Assembly (NCBI GenBank): GCA_027596075.1
Contig: JADGJC010000659.1
Location: 1-11,732 of the forward strand
Direction of reading: 5' to 3'
DNA: 11,732 nt
DNA from: Rhizophlyctis rosea
Lineage: Eukaryota > Chytridiomycota > Chytridiomycetes > Rhizophlyctidales > Rhizophlyctidaceae
Part shown: positions 1 through 8,896 of the stretch, in pieces
How the letters are laid out: every line of letters starts with the position of its first letter
Position numbering within the stretch: the stretch's first letter is position 1
Notes under the pieces: generated by a model
Databases searched by the model: none
What the model saw: only the letters and a program-made list of their open reading frames with translations
Told to the model about the DNA's origin: nothing
Made by a program: the position numbers and the translations under genes

Positions 1-8
1 TCCCACCC

Positions 9-86
9 TCATCTCCGCCCCTTCCCTCCCCTCGCCCGCTCCTCCTCATCTCCGCCCCTTCCCTCCCCTCGCCCGCTCCTCCTCAT
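9..86. repeat. 37-bp tandem duplication at the 3' end of the Mei2-like gene
   Basis: Two exact 37-bp copies (9-45 and 46-82) begin TCATCTCCGCCCC and end CCCGCTCCTCC; the first four bases of a third copy follow (83-86). In coding sense (minus strand) the upstream copy encodes the last residues, ending GGKGRR, and the TGA stop. The second copy lies just past the stop. Because 37 is not a multiple of 3, a third copy inserted inside the frame would shift it. This looks like recent slippage or unequal exchange. Confidence 0.95.
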
Positions 87-3000
87 CCTTCCGTTTCTGC
101 GCCAGCAACGCAGACGCCAGCGCCCGCAACTGGTCCATATTCATATTCGGTAATGCCGCTTTGGCCGACGCGGGAGAAGCCGACGACAACGACGCGAAAC
201 CGTCGGCGGCCGATCGCTTCTCCGGCGCGGTTCGCGACGTCGACGGTGGCGGCGAGGCACTCTTCTTTTTTGTTTGCTCCTGTTGTCGGATGATGAGGAC
301 GTGAGATGTCAGGCGGAACAAAGGTGACCAAAATGGGACAGACCTTCAATAGTTGTAATAACTGTTCGATTTGCGCCGTGTTCGTCGTCTTCGAGGCGTT
401 TCGCGCCGGCGAATTGTCCGCGTTACTGCCGTTGGAAGCCCCATTCGCACTCGTCGACGGCCTCGAACTCGCCGTCCGCGACGCTTGTGGGGTTTCGGGT
501 CGTGCGACGGAAGGTGGAACTCCCGTATCGATACTTCGTCGTCTCCCCGCTGCAACACTAGACTCCCTCTCCACTTCGGCCGTTGGAAAACCTGTTCCCG
601 CACGATCGGGACTCGGGCGGGGTGTTGGGTGACCGTCCGCAGGGTTAGGCTTAGGTGCTACAACGCCAGAGGTGGGTGGTTGTGTCCAGGAACTGGCTGG
701 ATCCTGGATGTTCTGCTCTCATCTCAGTGATTCGCGTCGCAGGAATGGGGACAAACGAAAATCGCTCACCGACTGCAAATCGGATGTTAGGTGCTGAGCA
801 CCTCCATCCATCCCGCTACTCTGGTTCGCCTGCCAGCTCTGGAAAAACGACTGCAGTTCCATGACGTTAGTAGGCATCTTTCCGCTTGAATAAAATCCAC
901 TTTCTCGGTACTCCACCCACGCACCATGAACATTGCTAGAGCCGGGTTTTCCATCGGATTCGCAGAAAAGAGGTTCCCCATTCCCGCCGGGTTACTTGCC
1001 ATAGCCTGGGCGAACGCCGCCATCATCTGAGGCGGGAACATGTTTGGAGGAATATTGTTCACGAAATCCGGACCCATGGGCGGCATGGGTGGAAAACCGG
1101 TTGGCATGGGACCGAACGGCATGTACGGTGGCTGTCCAGCCATACCCGGACCAAACGAGTCCACAGGACCCCGCCGCCCGCCGACAGCGTTGGTTGGTCT
1201 CTCGCTCCAGGAATCGGCATGCGCTGTGTGAGGCGACGATCCCCACGACGCGTCCCCGCCCCGAGGTTCCTGCTTCACCACCACGGTACCTATCGAATAT
1301 GAAGGGCAACCAATCAGCTCTGACCAGAACGGAATATTTGACAGAAGTACGTACTCGCAGCCGTGGCATCTGCAGGGGTAAACAAAACACCATCGTCAGA
1401 CATTGTCATCAGCATCACGATAGCAAATGGGACAAACACCAAATTTACCTGTTCGATGCCTTTCCGATACTACCTCCGGCAACGCGTCAGGATCTGGCTT
1501 GATTCGTACAGGGGGACTAGGAGCCCTTACGGAGGGCGATCGACTTTGAAGTCCCGCGTCGTCCAAGAACCGTCTGGGAAGAATTGTAAGACTTTCGGAT
1601 GGTGGCGGGCTTCCTACTCATGGCGACTTACTTCGACGGTTGGTCCCAGATGAAAAACGCTTCGAGCGTACCGCCTTGATACTTGTTGTTGACCTGTAGC
1701 GAGTCAAAGGCTTTGACACAAGCCCGACTGTCGAAAAACTCGACAAACTTCCGCCTGCAATGCGATAGCATTCAGCGATAAGATTGAGAGAACTCTACAA
1801 CAAGAATGAAGACCCACTTGGCATCCTTAAAATCTTTAACTTCCTTCACATCCCCAAATTTCGACATAAAAACACGGAGGTGTTCGTTATCGAGTGCTTG
1901 GGACGAATGAGTTACCAGAAGCGTCCCCTTTGGAAAGCGCACGGCAAAGTTAGTTGATGTAACTGAGTGTCCTGAGATTGGGACAAGATTTTACCTGATT
2001 TTGATCACGATCGCATTTCTGGTGCTGGGGGGCGTCATCTTTTGGCAAGGAGTAATGAATATTAACCTATGGAAGGCCCAAGGCCACAGGTCAGATTGCG
2101 CCTATGTATGCTTGACTACGTCCAATGAACGTACCGTTCGTCCTCTGAACTCGAAGCCCTTCAATTCATTCAAGGCTCGTTCCGCGCTTCTCAAATCCCA
2201 CTGTGAAACGTCAAGGCAGACGCCAAGATTTCATGTAAGCTGCCGATCAAATGTAGGGTACCGACGCAATTCGAGCTCACATAAGTCAAGAAGACCATTC
2301 CTCGACGATTGATCAAATCGAAGATGGACTTGATATCACCGTACCGGCCGAAGACGTGGCGGATTTCACCTTCCGTAGTGTCATAGTGAATGTTGCGTAT
2401 AAACAAGGTTCGTGATTCTTTTTCTTTCAAATTCGATTTATCTTCAGATTTTACATTGGACCATGGGTCTATGCCGTAGGGACCTTTTGCAAGTGTTGGG
2501 AAAGCATGAGCATAACGTCCCTAAAGCTGGACATCTTCGATACAAGTTTCGTCCATCAACATCCAACCAATGTTAATCCAGCTCCGCACGACATGATCAA
2601 AGTGGTCAAAACATCCTTGTGCACCATCCTTCAACATGGGAAGGAATGAGAACATACCTTGCATGAAAGCTGGGTGTTGATGCCAATCCCTTATGCCACC
2701 CATCCCGCCGTATCCGTATCCTCCGCCCATACCCATTCCGCCGCCTCCCATCATCCCGTAACCCCCCATACCCATACCCGCCATTCCCATGCCCATCGGG
2801 GGATTGCTGCCAAAGGCACCGACCGGTGGGCCGCCACCCCACCCGCTCGCCCCAGAACTGACACTTTGTGGAGCAAGCGGAGCTCCAAAAGGAGGCAGAG
2901 GTCCGCCGGGTCCCGTCCCGCTCCCGCCGCCCGTTCCCAAGGGACCTCCCAAGCCTGGTCCAGGTAGAGGCCGAGCCGTCCAGTACGGGGCCGGACCACC

Positions 3001-3135
3001 AGGACCACCTGCAGCCCCCGATGGTCCGAACGGAGGAGGTCCAGTTGTACCAGCTACGGCTGCACTTCTATCGCCATATGGTAGCATGCGGTGGTCTCTG
3101 TGCGCCTGGACGCCGAATCTGTCTGGTCCGACCAT
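46..3135 (-). CDS. Mei2-like RNA-binding protein with two RRMs (12 exons, 746 aa)
   Basis: Predicted RNA-binding protein, probably acting on mRNA. Minus-strand exons: 3135-2658, 2483-2281, 2200-2135, 2066-1995, 1927-1818, 1754-1632, 1573-1449, 1369-1355, 1289-925, 850-770, 712-344, 279-46. All have GT..AG borders and the frame holds throughout (2241 nt). Residues 113-148 are Gly/Met-rich. RRM1 is about 184-258, with RNP2 LFIRNI (186-191) and RNP1 RGMVFLTY (220-227), followed by NIHYSLPKD. RRM2 is about 274-345, starting GTLLV, with RNP1 KRKFVEFF (310-317). Order, spacing and the linker match the first two RRMs of plant and fungal Mei2-like proteins. The third, C-terminal RRM of classical Mei2 is absent; instead 447-519 is Met/Pro-rich and 547-669 Ser/Ala/Pro-rich. 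Two short amphipathic-looking segments end the protein (about 662-669 and 723-738), before a basic tail. The start could be 256 nt further upstream. Function beyond RNA binding is inferred. Confidence 0.85.
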
Positions 3136-3391
3136 GTTGAGGGTAGCTCGTTGATCTCCGTTGCGACCGTTGTCGAGCGTTGAATCTACCAAGCAGTATA
3201 ACGTTCTTCTAGTGAGGTTGAGCGGTGTGCCTTTTGGAGGACAGTAAGGTGCTCGCTGTTGCGCAGTGATGTGACTGGGAAAACAACAGAAGAGCAGAAG
3301 CAACACACAATATACACCTACACACCTACTATACACACGGCACGATAGTCCTCAAATAGTCCTTGGGTACTGTTAGGAAGCTGCGCCCCAT
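3136..3391 (-). other. Alternative 5' exon and intron of the Mei2-like gene
   Basis: A possible earlier start. ATG at 3391-3389 has A at -3 and G at +4 and opens a short exon (3391-3339, MGRSFLTVPKDYLRTIVP). This could be joined by a 64-nt intron (3338-3275; donor GTGTGT, acceptor after a long pyrimidine tract ending TTTTCCCAG) to 3274. From there the frame stays open into the ATG at 3135 and would add 64 residues (810 aa in total). The alternative is that this is 5'UTR, with or without the intron. The acceptor is strong. No clear CTAAC branch site is visible, so the choice is open. Confidence 0.4.
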
Positions 3392-3827
3392 CGTGATTGG
3401 GATCAGTTGGGGTGTGTCATGATGTGTCAATGCTGATTATGTCATCCACTCCAGGTTGAATGTAAATTGATGGTGATGCTGATCCATATCCCCCAACCTT
3501 ACAATGAGACACGCCCAATCGCCCATGTCTCTCACTCACCATCACTTACTACCCCACCTTCCGGTCGCCTTCCACTTTCCCACGCTATCCGCAAGCTAAC
3601 AAGCACTTATCACCAGAGACGAGCCTCACTCAAACCCACGTTTTATCAACCCGCAAGCAATACCACCAGTTCGCACGCTCCATCGTCTGCAAGTTCCACG
3701 AGCATTTTGTCGCGGTAAGTGCTCACCTCGCCAGCAGATACAAGACTTGCTGGGGGCACAAATGGACTGCAGGCTTACCCACTTACCAGAATTTCAGCTA
3801 TCCGTCACCACAACCGACTCGCTCACA
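3392..3827. promoter_or_regulatory. Shared upstream region of two divergent genes
   Basis: This interval separates the start of the minus-strand Mei2-like gene from the plus-strand CRAL-TRIO gene. From about 3500 to 3714 the plus strand is rich in C, A and T and poor in G, as fungal 5' leaders often are. No convincing TATA box or known operator is visible. The head-to-head layout makes a bidirectional promoter possible; that is inference from position only. Confidence 0.5.
3715..3797 (+). other. Probable 5'UTR intron of the CRAL-TRIO gene
   Basis: A consensus donor GTAAGT (3715-3720) and an acceptor AATTTCAG (3790-3797) enclose 83 nt, 30 nt before the ATG at 3828. The main frame is open upstream through this splice to about 3506 but contains no ATG, so translation is best started at 3828. 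Confidence 0.5.
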
Positions 3828-6041
3828 ATGACTGCAAACGATCCCGGCCATCTCAGTACGTATGGTGTCAACAGAGCTTCGCAATTGGTTCTGGGTGGAT
3901 GGGCGGGATGGGTGTTGGCTTTGATCTTCGTGATGGTTTAGGGCAATGCGCTAGAACGACGCGTTGTAACCTGCCGGAACGCAATGCTATCAGTGCGAGG
4001 AATTGTGTTGAAAGGGGTCGCTGGGCCGTAGGCCGAGTGGACAAACTAGTGTGCTTTATCTACCTTTAGCTGTCACCTTCCACCGATCACTGACCTTTCA
4101 ACTCTTTGAACCTTGCAGATAATCTGTCGGCGGAGCAGGAAAATGTAAGCACAACCTCTCCATTGAATCATTGCTCTTGTATAGCTGGATGGGAATTGTG
4201 AACCCTTGGGAGATCGGCACCAATCTGCATGCAGATTTTGTGCAATCATGGGGCAATATTCTCAGATTGAAATGGTTTGCGATGACCAAAGAGGAACTGC
4301 GCAAAGATTATGTATGGGCATGCGAGCAGTGTTTACATGTGAGATGGAGGAGATGTTCATGGGAGAATGTTGTTCATGACAGCATTATCGGCCTCCAAAT
4401 GTTGAGAACAAAGTTGGGCGTCAGCGCTCCGGGCGCCTGCAGAAACCTCAAGAATGGGGATGGAACAACATTGCTGTCGAACCATGCTCTTACATGTTCA
4501 TTCCCGATGCACAGGACCTTCGCGAGTTCTGGGCGCAACTTTATACTGCCCTGTCAACCGACACCTCGAAACCTCTTCCTTCTCCCTTCCCGGCGCTTAC
4601 TCCACCACCCACACACAACGGCAATCCCGCGTTGTCCTCTCCTACCGCGCGCTCGCTAGCCGACGAGATGTGGCTCACCACCGCATACGATCACCCTGAT
4701 AGTTTGATGCTACGGTTTCTGCGGGCCCGGAAATGGGATGTAAAGGCTGCAGTTGCGATGGCAATGGGGTGCATCAAGTGGCGGAGGGAGTTCGACGTCG
4801 CAAGGTTGTTACGTGAGGGAGAGGTACTACTGGACAGGGCGGAGTTGGAGAGTGCGAAGAGTTATTATTCTGGCAGGGATTCGGAGAATAGACCTTGCTG
4901 GTGGGTAACAATTATGTGCCGATGCAACCTTTCAGGTTTACATGGCTTCGCACACGCTGCCTATCACTGCCTGCCAGAATATTCACACTACCAGTCGAAC
5001 AGCGTTGTCCACGTGAAATACCATGACAAGAACACCGTTGACGAAGAGAAGACGAAGTTTTTGACCGTCTACATGATGGAAACCGGGCGGCTGATGCTCG
5101 ACCCGCCTCAGGAGATGGCAACAATCCTATTCGACATGACGGATTTCGGATTGGCGAACATGGATTATACTTTCGTCAAGTTCTTTGTATCCACACTGGT
5201 GAGTCTTGACGGGAGGTTTTCCGATCTACCGACTAAGGAAAAGTAACGGACACGTGGCTGACAGTTTGCCATAATTTTACCAGCAAAACTTCTACCCAGA
5301 GAGTCTCGGTCTATGCCTGATCATCAATGCGCCTTGGCTCTTCAATGGTAAGGGCGGACTCCTTCTGGTGCTTTGTCAATTTGTTATCGCGTCATATCTG
5401 GTTTCAGATCCACCTCGTTACCAACACACTTCTCATCACATGCACTCACTCCATATTCATCAAACAGGATGCTGGCGCATCATCAAACCTTGGCTAGACC
5501 CCGTAGTTGCCTCCAAGATCCAATTCGTGAAAACGTCAGAAATCCCTACATACGTTTCTCTAACATCCCTCCCCAAACGTCTCGGCGGCACCGCGGAGGA
5601 CTACGTTTACGTCCCGCCGCCGGCTGGGGAGGACGCGGAACTACAGAAGATTCGGAAAGCGGATGGAAAGGAGGTCGAGGCTTGGAGGGCATATGTGGAG
5701 AGCGTGAGGGCGTTGGAGGAGGTCACTGTTCGGTGGAGTGCGGGGCAGGGTGAGCAGGAGGTGGGGAAGGAGAGGGAGGAGAAGGTTAAGGTTGCGGAGG
5801 CCGCGTATAGGAAGTTGACGCCTTTTGTGAGGTGAGTTGATGCGCTGTAGTCCAAATTTGATCGAAGCGGGATGGGGAACATAAAGAGCAATTGGGAGTC
5901 ACGGGCATACGAAGTATGCGTATCACTCCATCATCAACCACCATTGTCTAACCATTTCACTCTTCCTCTCCTTTCAAAAATAGAACAAAGACGCATTACC
6001 ACCGGACGGGAGTACTGAAGAGCGAAGCATTCGGATTCTGA
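3828..6041 (+). CDS. CRAL-TRIO (Sec14-like) lipid-binding protein (7 coding exons, 373 aa)
   Basis: Predicted Sec14-superfamily lipid-binding or phospholipid-transfer protein; the ligand cannot be told from sequence. Exons: 3828-3855, 4119-4144, 4515-4900, 5003-5198, 5284-5347, 5468-5831, 5984-6041, all GT..AG, 1122 nt in frame. ATG context is CTCACAATGA. The CRAL-TRIO N-terminal helical part is about 12-115: LSAEQENDLREFW, then a Pro-rich insert (36-60), then LMLRFLRARKWD (82-93). The lipid-binding lobe is about 130-280, with VYMMETGRLML, ILFDMTDFGLANMDY, NFYPESLG, IINAPWLF and IKPWLDPVVASKIQF in family order. The end (about 300-373) has a charged helix and FVRTKTHYHRTG, like the tail of fungal relatives. 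No signal peptide or membrane span is seen, so a cytosolic protein is likely. The 4901-5002 intron was chosen over another splice pair because it gives NRPCCVVHVKYHD, matching family spacing. Introns 1 and 2 are long (263 and 370 nt). Confidence 0.88.
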
Positions 6042-6500
6042 TTGTGGTGGTGAGGCCTTTGGAAATTGGTATGACTATTGCTAGCTTGTTGCATTGCATG
6101 AATGCAGGATGTGTTGACGTACGATGATGGGTTCTATTCTCCTCGGTAAAAGATTGTAATATGGCAGCATGTAAAATTCTTGGACTGCAATGAAACGGGG
6201 AGAGTTTCGTTGAGGGCAAGATGTACAAATGGTGGGGAAAGTTGCTCTTCACTCCTCAAGTCTGAGAAAGCGAAAACACGGCAATTGGGCTTCCTTCCAT
6301 TTCCGTGCTCCAAAGAGAAGTGTGTTGACTTCCAATCGTTGAATGCTGAATGTGACGATCTAACAATTCACTATGTGAAACTTGACGAAATGTTGGTTGT
6401 GAAGGATGTGAAACCAAGAAACCGAAAGCACAACCTTCCGAATGGGTTGGCGTTCGCAGTAGTCCAACTGCGCGATAGATAGTCAGTCATGTCCGTCACA
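6042..6500. other. Region downstream of the CRAL-TRIO gene, no gene recognised
   Basis: This should contain the 3'UTR of the CRAL-TRIO gene. No AATAAA is present close to the stop. A plus-strand frame without stops covers 6180-6482, but it has no recognisable motif and its composition does not argue for coding. Confidence 0.5.
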
Positions 6501-6562
6501 ACAGCATAGCAGTGTGCAATCAAACAACAACTCTCCCATCCCCGATGCCAATACCCACATAA

Positions 6563-6787
6563 TTTTTCTACCCGTACAACTATCTCCCCCTACAACAAAA
6601 ACACGTCAATGCGCCAGATGCACCATTCCCGTCCCTCCCCACCTCGGGTCCTCGCTTCTCCTCCAACGGTCTAGAACGGATCTGCGCTCATGTTTCGGGA
6701 TCTGCGGGATTTTCACCCGCACTGAACGTTCAGGAAATGTACCTTATATCGATCAGCGAAGATCCCTCCTCTGTGGATGCTGAGTAG
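6563..6787 (+). other. Open frame without a start, possible terminal exon or relic
   Basis: A plus-strand frame is open from after the TAA at 6560 to the TAG at 6785-6787. Its end reads NGLERICAHVSGSAGF, then a stretch ending SEDPSSVDAE, which looks protein-like. The only ATG in frame is late. A second frame across the same stretch (6514-6783) is also open, with a CARC motif. I know no family that matches either. It could be a last exon whose upstream exons I cannot place, or chance openness in C-rich DNA. Confidence 0.2.
6698..6733. repeat. Small hairpin followed by a perfect 12-bp palindrome
   Basis: GCGGG (6704-6708) pairs with CCCGC (6716-6720) across a 7-nt loop. The perfect palindrome CTGAACGTTCAG follows at 6722-6733. 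GGATCTGCG occurs at 6678-6686 and again at 6698-6706. The pattern is directly visible; its meaning is unknown. Confidence 0.5.
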
Positions 6788-6840
6788 GGTGAAGAAAAAT
6801 TTAATTGGTTGGAAAAAAAATTTCCGGGGATGATCGTTTG

Positions 6841-6960
6841 GGTGTGTGCGGGTTTGAGTTTTGAAGGGGAGGGATTTGCTGGTGTTATGAGTGTTATGAC
6901 CTTGTAGGGAGTTTGTGAGTTGGGGAGTGGAGTGGTGTGTGGAGGGTTCCAGGAGGTTTG
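6841..6960. other. Stretch with extreme G-over-C strand asymmetry
   Basis: By hand count these 120 bases hold about 56 G and 6 C on the plus strand. The stretch is G/T-rich and continues more weakly to about 7060, ending near an AATAAA at 7056-7061. The preceding 6510-6680 has the opposite bias, rich in C and poor in G. Neither stretch shows a convincing long coding frame. Confidence 0.7.
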
Positions 6961-7061
6961 TTTGTTACGTCAAGGGCATGAAGATTCGGAAATGGTTTCG
7001 TCACTTGGTGAACGTTTGATTGTCGGAAGGGGAGCAAGGGGGTGCATTTCGTTGTAATAAA

Positions 7062-7379
7062 TTTTGCTGAAGGGCTTTGGAGCCGAAGGGGAATCAACGC
7101 AAGCGGGAGGCCAACAGTCTGGGATTTGTTCGTCACGATTTTGAAGCTGGCGGGCCATTGGAAATGAGGGGCAAACAGTCCCTTCCGCATCGACTGCCAA
7201 GGCCGTCGGTGGGTAGGTCATTAAGGCATCGTTTTAATAATCATGGTCGACATCCTCAACAAAGGATCACCTTCAATATAGCAGTGAGCGGGAAAAATCG
7301 GCACTTCATCACAAGAACACCCGCGAAAGGAGGGGTTCGCATCAATGATCCAGTCCAGACGCCCGCACGCACTCGCGAC
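7062..7379. other. Interval without a recognised gene
   Basis: Frames on both strands are open here for up to about 100 codons: minus 6970-7221, with PTALAVDAEGTVC near its start, and plus 7077-7514. They overlap each other and neither has a recognisable domain. I see no RNA gene or clear repeat. Confidence 0.4.
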
Positions 7380-7952
7380 TTATTGAAAGTACCGAAGCAT
7401 CACGGCTACATCAGTGGGACGAAGTTCAACTGCGGCATGTTCCCACCAGGCAGGCTGAAGTGGCATTTCACTCCTGTAGTCCATAGTGACACCCTGTACA
7501 GAATGGTACAATAATGGACGGACGCTGATCGAACCACGAACGAACTTATCGAACAAGGTTTGTGGAGGTGATACTGGTTGTATTATGTCACCAAACGTTC
7601 TGCTTTGCTCAATAATGACACTATCTACCATAAAGAAAGTGTCATGGAAGGTGATATCTATTTCGTTACAACCGTAAAAGTTGCCTGCTCCGCATGTCCA
7701 ACAGCAACTGACCCATGCCCTGTCCAACCGATGCCCCGTCCCACTCCCACTGTGACAATACAGGCTGCATGGTCCCTTTCGCCCAATCCGCATCCTCCCA
7801 AGTCATAACTTCCCGCCAGGTCCGACCCCTACCATGATGGTGCGCTGTGGGAAGAATGACGATAATAGACATGAAATGCCGACAAGCCAAGACCTCAAGG
7901 TGAACTGACTTCGACAAGGTCTTGCTTATCATGCGAAATATTCACCTGCCAT
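7380..7952 (-). other. Adjacent minus-strand open frames, possible small gene or frameshifted relic
   Basis: Reading the minus strand, ATG at 7952 plus a 101-nt intron (7945-7845; donor GTGAAT, acceptor TTCTTCCCACAG) gives a 61-residue product beginning MAAHHHGRGRTWREV and ending at a TAA at 7666-7668. Immediately after, another frame (7690-7380) reads NEIDITFHDTFFMVD and ends RPTDVAVMLRYFQ. Both stretches read like protein, but in different frames with no credible intron between them. They could be one gene broken by a frameshift, two exons of a gene I have not solved, or chance. No family recognised. Confidence 0.2.
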
Positions 7953-8246
7953 TACACTTCAGAGATACCGTTGATTGACTGACAGAACCCTTGCGTTGGG
8001 TTACGAAGCACAGGGGCCCGTCTGCGGTCTTCTCTTCTGGCACGGAATGGGACCCATGTGTGCCCTGAACTGCTCGGAGGTGTTTTGCAGCAGGGCCATA
8101 CCTATGTGATGCACGAGCCGGAAGTCAACAAAAAATGCATTGACAAGACTCTCCCGGCGCAAAGTTTGAACCTTTTTGACGCCAGAACGAATATGCAGCC
8201 GTCGACCTCCAGCTAACCGAGTTCACTTCCGTGAACGCTATCGCAC
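7953..8246. other. Interval without a recognised gene
   Basis: On the minus strand a start-less frame is open across about 7946-8130 and includes PEEKTADGPLCF and GSVSQSTVSLKCNG. A second frame there is also open. Nothing identifies either as a gene. Confidence 0.3.
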
Positions 8247-8603
8247 TCATCTATTTTCGAACCATGGATTTCCACCTTCCACGCCGCGCTCAGAGACGTG
8301 TCCGAGCACCCAACAGCGCAGCGCTTGAGAAAAATCGGCCCATCGTCCTGCAGCCCAAAACCCACATTGTTTGAAAATGAAGTTAGATATGACGCTGCTC
8401 TGACATGCAATGCACAGATTCGTACTGTCCACCTTGATTTACTTACCTATGCTGTGGCCCCTTTGCGGCTCCTGCTTCCTCATTGAGAGGTTCGGGTCCT
8501 CCGACATGCAATCACCACCACGTGAAGCAAATGAGTTCCCACTCCCGTCACGCTGGCAAACTCCAAGCACAAGACAGTACCCTTCGCGGCCCTTCCCACG
8601 CAT
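8247..8603 (-). CDS. Candidate small two-exon gene, unknown product (85 aa)
   Basis: I do not recognise this product. The case rests on a well-formed minus-strand intron, 8446-8348 (99 nt): donor GTAAGT, a CTAAC branch site (8386-8382) about 32 nt before the acceptor, and acceptor GGGCTGCAG. It joins two open stretches in frame. Exon 1 (8603-8447) starts MRGKGREGYCLVLG and exon 2 (8347-8247) reads GRWADFSQALRCW, ending at a TGA. The product would be rich in Gly, Arg and Cys, with no signal peptide or membrane span. The ATG at 8603 is only the first in frame; the frame is open to about 8660, so a further upstream exon is possible. A second minus-strand frame (8862-8548) overlaps exon 1 and also looks protein-like, so the true exon structure may differ. 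Confidence 0.3.
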
Positions 8604-8862
8604 GCGGAGGCAACTTGAGCTGGATGCCTGTCGAACGTGGGAATGTGCAGCTCAAGATATCATCGGAGACGAATTCAATTGGAGGGTCGGCAAAGAGGCT
8701 GCATTGAATAAAGACACGGTCGACTGAGTTCAAGCAGAAGAGGTCGCTTGAGCTCACACCGGGCGTGAATGATTTCTGAAAGTGGTAGTTGTAGTATATG
8801 GAGTCGTTCCACTTCATTGTTATAATACCAATATGTTCGTTCAGGCATGCAGGGAGCACCAT
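8548..8862 (-). other. Protein-like minus-strand open frame overlapping the candidate gene
   Basis: The ATG at 8862 has A at -3 and G at +4. The frame includes MKWNDSIYYNYHF, VSSSDLFCLNSVDRVF and PPIEFVSDDILSC and stops at 8548. Codon third positions favour C and T. No family recognised. It could be an exon of the same gene as the intron at 8348-8446, but I found no splice pair that links the frames. Confidence 0.25.
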
Positions 8863-8896
8863 TCTCTTCAGCTCTTAGTCGTGATATGCCAAGCAT

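Noticed and set aside
640..655. Telomere-like GGGTTAGG
   Set aside because: A single short occurrence inside a coding exon, with no array.
306..730. Plus-strand open frames of 108 and 119 codons, one very Arg-rich
   Set aside because: They are antisense to well-supported exons of the Mei2-like gene; the openness comes from high GC.
2659..3154. Plus-strand Pro-rich and His-rich open frames
   Set aside because: They are the complement of the Gly/Met-rich first exon of the Mei2-like gene.
3275..3336. Secretory signal peptide on the Gly-rich protein
   Set aside because: The hydrophobic leader is encoded by a pyrimidine tract that ends in a splice acceptor, and the downstream protein is an RRM protein.
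3467..3718. 83-codon open frame upstream of the CRAL-TRIO gene
   Set aside because: Low-complexity Ser/Thr/Pro composition in a C-rich leader. After the probable UTR intron it runs into a TGA overlapping the main ATG, so at most it is an upstream ORF.
4171..4659. 162-codon plus-strand open frame as an independent gene
   Set aside because: It lies in intron 2 and exon 3 of the CRAL-TRIO gene in the wrong frame. Family alignment supports removing the intron.
4901..4998. Splice pair TGG TGG / TCG in the CRAL-TRIO gene (donor 4906, acceptor 4995)
   Set aside because: It is frame-compatible, but gives extra residues (WWSNS) where family members have none; donor 4901 with acceptor 5002 fits better.
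7330..7352. tRNA T-arm-like GGTTCGCATC
   Set aside because: No matching acceptor stem, D-arm or anticodon arm around it.
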